Positions 56,418 to 64,000 of a stretch of 64,000 nucleotides of DNA are shown here, piece by piece. Source of the stretch: Engraulis encrasicolus (taxonomy: Eukaryota; Chordata; Actinopteri; Clupeiformes; Engraulidae); contig NC_085871.1 in assembly GCF_034702125.1 (NCBI RefSeq), forward strand, positions 33,705,748-33,769,747. Direction: 5' to 3'. The notes below the pieces were generated by a model. It was not told the DNA's origin, searched no databases, and worked only from the letters and a program-made list of their open reading frames with translations. The translations under genes and the position numbers were made by a program. How positions within the stretch are numbered: position 1 is the first letter of the stretch; each line of letters opens with the position of its first letter.

Positions 56418-58580
56418 GGATAGGTAAGGAAATGACCCAGGCTTCGAACCTGGGTCCCCATGGGCGACAAGCCCATTTACGGTTAGGTGCATTAGCATGC
56501 GGCGCCACAGCAGTCTGATGAACAGTCTTTGGTAAACACTGTTAGCTAGGCCATTCTCTGGGGCAGAATCCCTCAGCATTTAACCCATTGGCGCCTGAGC
56601 CAGTTTTTAGAAAAGGTCCCCAATGCCTGAGGGTTTTTTGAGATAAGAAAAATTGGTTGAAAACTCCTATGAAAAATTCAATATCTCAGCCTCTGGAACA
56701 CATATGGACATGGGACAAATTGCATTTAAAAGGTAAAATCCTCTGCTTTCACGGGATTATGTTCATTCAGCATTAACGCTAACACATATTCCTTTAAAAA
56801 ATCATATATCATAGTCAAATGATTGAAAAACGTTTCATGTGCTTTCAGGATAATGATTGATGCTATTTATTATAAACTATTAGGCTACTATTGCTACTGT
56901 TACAATAGCCGACTATAACTAGGCTAAATCATAATAATCATTATTATTAGGCCTATAATTATTAGGCAGTCATTTCTGCCATAAATCGGGGGACATTTGT
57001 CTGATACAGCCACTTGCTCTCCCACCGGCGAGTATGGCCGTTTTATTCCTCCAAACGTTATGCAGAGAGACCGATGAGCAATTTCATATCCTATTTTGAG
57101 ACGGGGCTCCACTTTGAGCTGGATGTGTGGCCGCGCGTCTAATTCGCATGTCTACCGTTGTCTGCCTCACCAATAGGTTATCACCATATCCTAAAGTTCC
57201 TCAGTGAAAATATTCTGAAATATAGGACGTGCTTCCTCAGATATTGGCACCTTCGCCAATTGCCCCGAGTGTCGGAGTGAAGTTTTGGTAACGTCGGGGG
57301 CGAAATCTGACTGTCTATTTGGAAGCCACTTGCCCACCTCTTCATGCGGCCGCGGCAAATCACACTCCTGCTCTCTATCTAAAGGGTCTTCAATCATATT
57401 TCCTTTCCTCGATTAAAATTTCTTCATTACCTTTCAACTGAACATCACGTTCGCTGTAACAGCGTGTCTTGCGAACCACAGCCTTCTTCTTTTTTTTTTT
57501 TTACCTGTGTGAAATGGCTACAACCCACGTCTGCAGAAGCAAGCGTGGTTGATTGCGTTTGACATTTTTGTCGACGAATCAAACTTTTTTTTTTGCTACA
57601 TGATCTTTAAAAAAATCGAGAACACCCACCTCTTGTGTATTTGAACAAAACATTGTGCATTGCATCTCTCATGCGTCTTGAAAATATTGACAAATCAATA
57701 ATGTTGCGTTTTGCAACAACCGGCGTCAGGGCCAATGTTGCGTAACGCAACAACCGGCGTCAATGGGTTAAAGGTGCTCGAACTTCACAATGCAGAATAT
57801 TTTGACTTATAAGTCCATGGAGCTTACTTTTACTTTTCATTGTTGTACTTTTTTTTTTACCGTACTTTACTTAACATTACAAACAACAGCACCATGTGTA
57901 GGAGAGAGACGCATAGTCTAGAAATTCAGGTCAGGAAGAAGACCTTATGCTCTGAGAGTACATCCAGACTATCATTTCACCAGACAGGTGCTCAACAGAT
58001 ATATTTTTTAAAGCGCATAGCATACATACATCTGTGTATATATGCGTACAGTAAATTATGTCTTAACATAAGCTTTTGGAATTTTTCGGTGTCTATATAT
58101 TTTTTCACTGGGCAGGAAAAACACATTTGTTACTCTAGTCGTGTTCTACTACTCCCACTCAGAGTCGGATTAACATGGCCTAGGGCCCCTAGGCTACAGT
58201 TTGCTGTGGGCCCCCTGCTCCGGAAGGCAAATTCTGCAACACTTTTATGTAGACAGTGTCATAATTACGAGTTAGGAATTAAGGATAACATGTCTACCGA
58301 TTGTAATCAACACAACAACTGAATTTTTCAATATTGCATCTTGTCACAATTCCGCAATTTTTCACTTTTGGTCTATCGGGGGGGGCCCTGGGAAGTGGGG
58401 GCCCCTAGGCTGCAGCCATATCTAGCCTGTGCGCTAATCCAGCCCTGCTCCCACTTAACCACAACAGCTCGACTGCACTGACCTCATAGAGCAAGTTGAC
58501 ATCCTTCACCGACTTCTGGAAGGTGGGGTTGATGAACGCTGGCGTGGCCCTCTTCACTCTGTATGCTGATGGGTAGAGAG
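54483..58580 (-). CDS. FAM180-family secreted protein gene (5' exon not found)
   Basis: Two coding exons: 58580-58483 (enters in phase, encodes LYPSAYRVKRATPAFINPTF and ends NLLYE) and 54905-54483 (140 aa, stop). The junction NLLYE/ILLSGLHLDD is in frame with GT/AG borders. The second exon has DKELASLRCAQ, DVLPRKLSEIRRLIAEL, then LRREDFERTVLTMVY, GHQRDLWAETLLEL and AVRQDL. This is the FAM180A-type domain as I remember it from mammals. RVKR is a dibasic furin-like site at the place where FAM180A has a basic cleavage-like motif, fitting a secreted precursor. An extra Ser/Gly/Thr-rich segment (about 30 residues, SSSSSGFGGRPSGSTSSSSG) sits between the two conserved halves. The signal-peptide exon must lie beyond 58.6 kb and was not identified. 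A versus B paralogue is not decided. Confidence 0.82.
54995..55140 (-). mobile_element. tRNA-derived SINE, copy 3, in FAM180 intron
   Basis: Minus strand with a near-perfect B box GGGTTCGATTCCC, then TCTCTCTCTC and CGCTTCCTGTCACC. Not a tRNA gene: the head does not fold into a full cloverleaf with CCA-proximal pairing, and the tail is SINE. Confidence 0.85.
55141..56260. other. FAM180 intron, nothing recognised
   Basis: AT-rich intronic sequence without coding signal. Confidence 0.45.
56270..56518 (-). mobile_element. tRNA-derived SINE, copy 4, with internal (GA)n expansion
   Basis: Minus strand: GGCGCCGCATGCTAATGCAC, B box GGTTCGAAGCC, then a CT array (56331-56413) in the place where other copies have a short pyrimidine tract, then CACTGTCCTATCCAATAAAG and an A-rich tail. 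Confidence 0.88.
56584..57767. mobile_element. piggyBac-like element, ~1.2 kb, non-autonomous
   Basis: Starts CCCATTGGCGCC after TTAA (56580-56583) and ends GGCGTCAATGGG before TTAA (57768-57771). CCC...GGG plus TTAA is the piggyBac signature. A minus-strand open frame at 57191-57397 (69 codons, starts MIEDPLDREQECDL, acidic) may be the remnant of a transposase N-terminus, not proven. It lies in the FAM180 intron. Confidence 0.8.
58160..58447. mobile_element. 288-bp hAT-type MITE with perfect 8-bp TSD
   Basis: Ends CAGAGTCGGATTAAC and GCTAATCCAGCCCTG, flanked by CTCCCACT (58152-58159, 58448-58455). It ends 35 bp before the FAM180 exon at 58483. Confidence 0.92.
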
Positions 58581-58622
58581 CTGCAGGGTCAAAAAGTAGG
58601 GAAGGAGGGAGACGGCAGAAAA

Positions 58623-58626
<4 letters not shown>

Positions 58627-58697
<71 letters not shown>
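58627..58697. repeat. (GA)n microsatellite
   Basis: About 35 GA units, just upstream of the FAM180 exon acceptor. Confidence 0.95.
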
Positions 58698-58700
<3 letters not shown>

Positions 58701-59077
58701 GAAGAGAAAAAGAGGAGAAAAGTAGGGAGGGTGGAGTGAGAGAAATACAAAGAATGAGAATGCATAATGTTTCACCATAGTTCTGGTCTGGTAAAAAAAA
58801 AAATCATCGAATTCATCTCTAACTCTCCCTCCCTCCCTCCTATAACTCTAAATTGAGTTTGAGTCTGTCACAGGGTGGTGGCCCGGGACTATGGATGATT
58901 CATACGCCTGGCTCACCACATGACCCTGGTGTGCAACACCCGTGAAAATCACCTCTAATTGGTCAGGGGAGTTTGTACTGTGCCCGCACCAGACTAGAGA
59001 GTTTCGAACCTACGTAATCATCATGCAGAACAGTTAACCGCGGTGACCGCACGCTGCATAAGTGGATTACAGGGTAT

Positions 59078-59134
<57 letters not shown>

Positions 59135-59197
59135 GGGGGGGGGGGGGGGGTGGAAGGGGGGGGGGGGGGGGGGGGGGGTGGGGGGGGGGGGGGGGGG

Positions 59198-59249
<52 letters not shown>
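59078..59249. repeat. Poly-G tract, ~170 bp
   Basis: Nearly pure G on +, with only about six interrupting bases (A near 59134, T near 59151, AA near 59154, T near 59179, C near 59198). Very strong G-quadruplex potential; length may also reflect assembly error. Gly- or Pro-only frames across it are artefacts. Confidence 0.95.
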
Positions 59250-59250
<1 letters not shown>

Positions 59251-59403
59251 GAGTGGTGTCTTTATTTTGGTGGACTCAGCTGGGTTGAGTTGAGTAGAGA
59301 AGGTGGTGGAAGTGCAACGGGAAGACATTCCTATTTTACAGTCCCCAAGAGGGACAAGAACTCCAGAGGTTACTGCCACACTCACACTTTCAAAAGGCTG
59401 TCG

Positions 59404-60017
<614 letters not shown>

Positions 60018-60187
60018 GGGGACGGTCTGATGCTTGCCTAGAGTGAGGGGCAGAATTTCAAAGTGCCGCCCGGGACATATGCACCACAGACGGAGCATCT
60101 GTAAAGAGTTGAGCTGTGCACTGGACTCCCCATGCCCATCTCACAACCATGTGCCTGGTAAAACATATAAGGGCCCATATGCCCATG

Positions 60188-60400
<213 letters not shown>

Positions 60401-60763
60401 GAACCGTAAGACGGGAGATTTACTAAACCATGGATGCAGCTCCTTTATGGTAAGCCTACACAGGTGGTGAGCTTAGGTATTAAAGGGCAGTAGGTATGAC
60501 TACACAAACAACAATAAAGCTCAAAGACTCTCGCAAAACAAATCATTGGAATGTCATTAGGTGATATAAAAGACAGGTCAGACCAATTTTCATCACAAAC
60601 ACATGTCGATGGCAAACAACAACAAAAAGAAGTGGCTTAATGGAAGTGTACACTCTGTGATTTCACAACACCCACGGTGGTGTGTGAGACGCATTGTTTT
60701 GAGCGCTCTGGCCGTCCGCCCTCTGTGCATTCTTTTAAAATATTTTACACCTCTTATTTGCAG

Positions 60764-63053
60764 ACAAAACTGGAAGGTGGGGGAAGAAAAGAAAAAAACC
60801 CATTCAGAAACGCACTGAAGCCCAAACAACCCAAACATGCCAAGAGTGCTGCTGGCCTAAAACGAAGGGACAAACAAACACTTCATCATCTGGACAGGGG
60901 TCCGGAGCGGCGCCTGCCAGCAAAGTTCAAGTTAAAGAACATTGTTGAGTTGGCTGATCCCCAAAGCCCCGTTGAAGAAGAAGCAGGGGCAGGGTAAGGA
61001 GATGGTCTATTCCCCAAAAATGGGCAAAAACATGATGAAGTGAACTACTGCTGCTACTGTGCTTACAGTACAGCACACCTGTACCCGTTAGCATTTTTCT
61101 TGCAAACATGCACGGCATCTACTGAGATTACTTGTAAACACATAGTCCTCGATTATTCGCACTGATAGGGTGCATTCAGCTAAATTGGGCCACTTTTCGG
61201 CAAATTCAGAAAGACTGATGAAATCTGAGGAAGAACATCAATACAACTTAAGTTTGATTGCATAAAGGGACTCATAATCTTTCATTTCATGACAAATAAC
61301 AAGATGATTAATGTATAAATTATACATTTTTACAAGTTTTAGTGACAGGTGTGTCATCCTGGATGGAAAGAAATGCATTCAGGTAAAATGGGCCACCTAT
61401 TCAGGCAGAATGGGCCACCTATTCATTCCAATGGTAAAACTAAGAATTGCTCAAAAGAAAAACAAAATTACTGATGATTTTAATATTCCTCCATTTTTTT
61501 GTTTTAGTTTTCAACACATCTGTTTCCAAAAAGATATCACAACTTCATTAAAAGAGCTCCCCTGACACCTCCATCTTCAATAATAGTCACATTGATTTTG
61601 TAGAAAATAAGAATGGTAATTCCCATAGAAAAAAGCGGCCCAAATTACTTGAAAGGGGCGGCCCATCTTCAGCCAAAATGTTTTTTTTGTTTTTTGTTTT
61701 TTTTACATGTTTAGGTATTTAAACATCACAATGTTTTCACAGCTTTGTTTTTCCAGATAAAGGGCACATATTCAAACCTAAAAACATATCCGATTTTTCA
61801 GTTTTAATCACATCTGAAAACAGTATCATCCTTATTTTATCTAGACGATTTCTTCTTTTGGCAAGACTGAAATTTACTTTCTTCTGTCACTCTCCATATG
61901 AGGGTTCCCCTGCCCAATCAAAAAAGTATTATGCTATTCGAATGACTTTAAACAGATAGAGTAATGTTGCAACAATTTCAGTACATTTGTGGTGGTTGGT
62001 CTGTAGAATTAAAAGAAATGAGACCCAATGTTTATCTGGCCCAATTTAGCTGATGGCCCAATTTACCTGAACGCACTCTACTATCAACAGAGACTGTTTG
62101 TATAGTACATGTGATTGTCATCAAGGCACCTTCAAATGTTATCAGGGGTTGTTTTTGTTGATGCATTATAATACTACAAGCATCTTATAATAGACAAAAA
62201 TAAAATAGTAATATACGATATGTATTAGGTTCCTCAAAACTCATCTCACCTCAACATATCAACAGGGATTGTTATTTTAATATGGACTAACATCTTCAAA
62301 GTAGGACTCGTAATTGCTGACCTTTAATGAATCAAATCCTTTATACAAATTTGCATAGTGATAGATAAGTAGGTATGATGCATTTACTATATACATGAAC
62401 ATATTTATTTATTCATCAGGTAAAGAGATGTTTAGCTGGATAAATGCTCCCGATAGAAACTATGTGAGAGGTCTTTTAATTATTATCTTATTTACATACA
62501 CCATATCATTCTCTTGTGTGCATGCAGTTAGCTTCTGAAGGTTTTTTTTCTTTTTTTTTCGGAATGCAGAGAGCACAGCACAACTGAAGAGTTCCATTTA
62601 TTTTGGAGACATATTTATAAGAGTAAGAGTTAAACATCCTTCACATAGCATTCTTACTGCACAGACTACTCCCTACATAGTTTGTGTGCAAAAATGTGAA
62701 AACGACTCCTCCATTTAACCCTTTAGCAGCTCTGTCGAAACCTTGAAAATGTCATGATGCTGGTGTAAGCACGTGCAGATCGTTCTCATGGCTCAGTATG
62801 GTTGTGAATATGCTATAACTTTGTGCAAACATGAGAGAATGTTGCCTATATTTAGCACCTTGGAAGGTCTGTTTCCATTTTTGAAATTCTATAGTATTTT
62901 ACGTATAAGTTAATACATGATGCATTGAAAAGAACAAACGTTTTCAATAAAATCTTTACACATACAGAAGCATTCTAGGCAATACATTGCAAAATAATAA
63001 ACAACACACCTCAATACACTGGACATAATTCATGGTGACTTTTAGTCTTTTTT

Positions 63054-63118
<65 letters not shown>

Positions 63119-63318
63119 CCGGTAGAGTTAAAATAGAAATCAGTAGTTTTCGTTTTTATTTGCCCCACAGGTCGGAAGTAGAATTGATTTCAGAAACTGT
63201 TCACACGTATAGGTTCACAGTGTTTGTAAACGATGTTGTGAGGAGGGGCAAGACACTGGCAGCCAACCACGTGAGCGAATGTTTTGACAGACAGCGGTTT
63301 TCAACAATCAGAGGTTGA
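60764..63318 (+). CDS. Candidate spliced gene, two terminal exon-like pieces, function unknown
   Basis: Piece 1, 60764-60993 (acceptor TTATTTGCAG, donor GTAAGG), encodes a basic, Lys/Arg-rich segment (KPKQPKHAKSAAGLKRRDKQ) then KFKLKNIVELADPQSPVEEE. Piece 2, 63171-63318 (acceptor TGCCCCACAG, stop TGA), encodes SEVELISETVHTYRFTVFV then VRRGKTLAANHVSECFDRQR. Piece 1 leaves two bases and piece 2 supplies one, so direct joining keeps frame. No start exon was located and no family is recognised. An ATG-led frame at 60603 (MSMANNNKKKW) could be unrelated. Confidence 0.3.
61168..62078. mobile_element. 911-bp TA-flanked TIR element
   Basis: Left end GGGTGCATTCAGCTAAATTG and the inverted right end GAGTGCGTTCAGGTAAATTG, with TA outside both (61166-61167, 62079-62080). 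Internal copies of TTCAGG(T/C)A(A/G)AATGGGCCACC at 61377-61420. No transposase. It lies in the putative intron of the 60764-63318 candidate. Confidence 0.8.
62081..63050. other. Spacer, nothing recognised
   Basis: AT-rich. A TTAACCCTTTAGCAGC phrase at 62717 resembles a piggyBac-like left end, but no matching right end is present. Confidence 0.35.
63055..63116. repeat. (GA)n microsatellite
   Basis: About 30 GA units, ending directly in ATACCGGTAGAG. Confidence 0.95.
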
Positions 63319-63425
63319 GTTGTGCGCAGCTAGGTTCGTGCAGCCAAGGGAAAATAGAAATTTAGAACCCATGTATATGAATATATGAAAACACAAACAA
63401 CAAATTGGTTTAGGCCTCTCATTTA

Positions 63426-63532
<107 letters not shown>

Positions 63533-63539
63533 GGCTTGT

Positions 63540-64000
63540 ACAGTGTAAGCATAGTTTCAGTGCAATGCTTTAAATCTATTATGAATTCACTGGAGATCCT
63601 GATTGAATAAAATGGCCTGAACTTTTTAGCACAATCAACAGTTTTTGACAGAGAGATAAGGTTGTAGAGGTAGGTTAAGTATAGTTCAGACAACATGTTT
63701 AAAGTCATTATTATGAAAACAGTGGAGAGCCCTGCCGTACACTGAATAAAGTTACCCGCAATTAAAAACTTTTTAGAATAACCCACAAGTCTACTGAGAG
63801 AGAGAGGCAGGGTGGGGTTAAATACCATGGGTGAAGACAGAATTATAAATACAGTAGCCTCAAAAATCCAATAAAATAAAATAATCTACACTTAAAAACC
63901 GAGCACAGGTGTAGATGTAGAGTTAGGAACTGTATACTTTAGGCCTTCTATAAGCAACATTATCAATACACCGGAGGGCCTAGCTGTATGAAATTAAAAA
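63540..64000. other. Terminal spacer, nothing recognised
   Basis: AT-rich; no feature supported before the window ends. Confidence 0.35.

Overview
The window reads as teleost fish nuclear DNA. It is AT-rich with long introns and dense CA/GA/TG microsatellites. It carries tRNA-derived SINEs, L2-like LINE tails, and many short DNA transposons with intact target-site duplications (TSDs). It also holds a lineage-type cluster of RING/B-box/coiled-coil/SPRY (TRIM) genes with the usual six-coding-exon layout. No bacterial or viral gene organisation is seen, and I cannot name the species.

Layout. 1-2.7 kb: a LINE 3' tail with CA arrays, then a CTGTA-type satellite. 2.7-16.8 kb: a candidate small gene on + (two non-coding exons, three phase-compatible coding exons, 105 aa) behind a cluster of ATTGGT (inverted CCAAT) motifs. 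Its exons 2-3 are tandemly duplicated, and its last intron holds a complete 3.9-kb DNA transposon at 10800-14713. That transposon has terminal inverted repeats (TIRs), a perfect 8-bp TSD, a decayed RecQ-like helicase gene on + and an unrecognised convergent gene on -. 17-21 kb: MITEs, a TRIM SPRY pseudo-exon, and three hAT-type elements nested inside one another.

21.6-45.8 kb: the TRIM cluster. TRIM-A (+, 21611-24682), TRIM-B (-, 32661-38709) and TRIM-C (-, 43231-45747) all have open, phase-consistent exons. Two dead fragments accompany them: a SPRY exon at 18.7 kb and a truncated promoter plus RING at 39.1-39.4 kb. Their introns and spacers hold TTAA-flanked MITEs, two large palindromes, and a Tc1/mariner-like element that itself contains a Harbinger-like MITE.

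45.8-64 kb: mostly spacer with hAT, piggyBac-like, SINE and LINE copies. The recognisable host gene here is a FAM180-family secreted-protein gene on - (coding exons 54483-54905 and 58483-58580), with a decayed partial copy just downstream. 58.6-60.4 kb is extremely low complexity, including a ~170-bp poly-G tract and repeated TG/CA/GA arrays. Two phase-compatible exon-like pieces at 60.8 and 63.2 kb may belong to an unrecognised gene on +.

Functionally, the TRIM genes are most likely immune-type E3 ubiquitin ligases that expanded by local duplication and inversion. The rest is largely a record of transposition. Several insertions can be proved from internal evidence, because a duplicated locus preserves the empty site.
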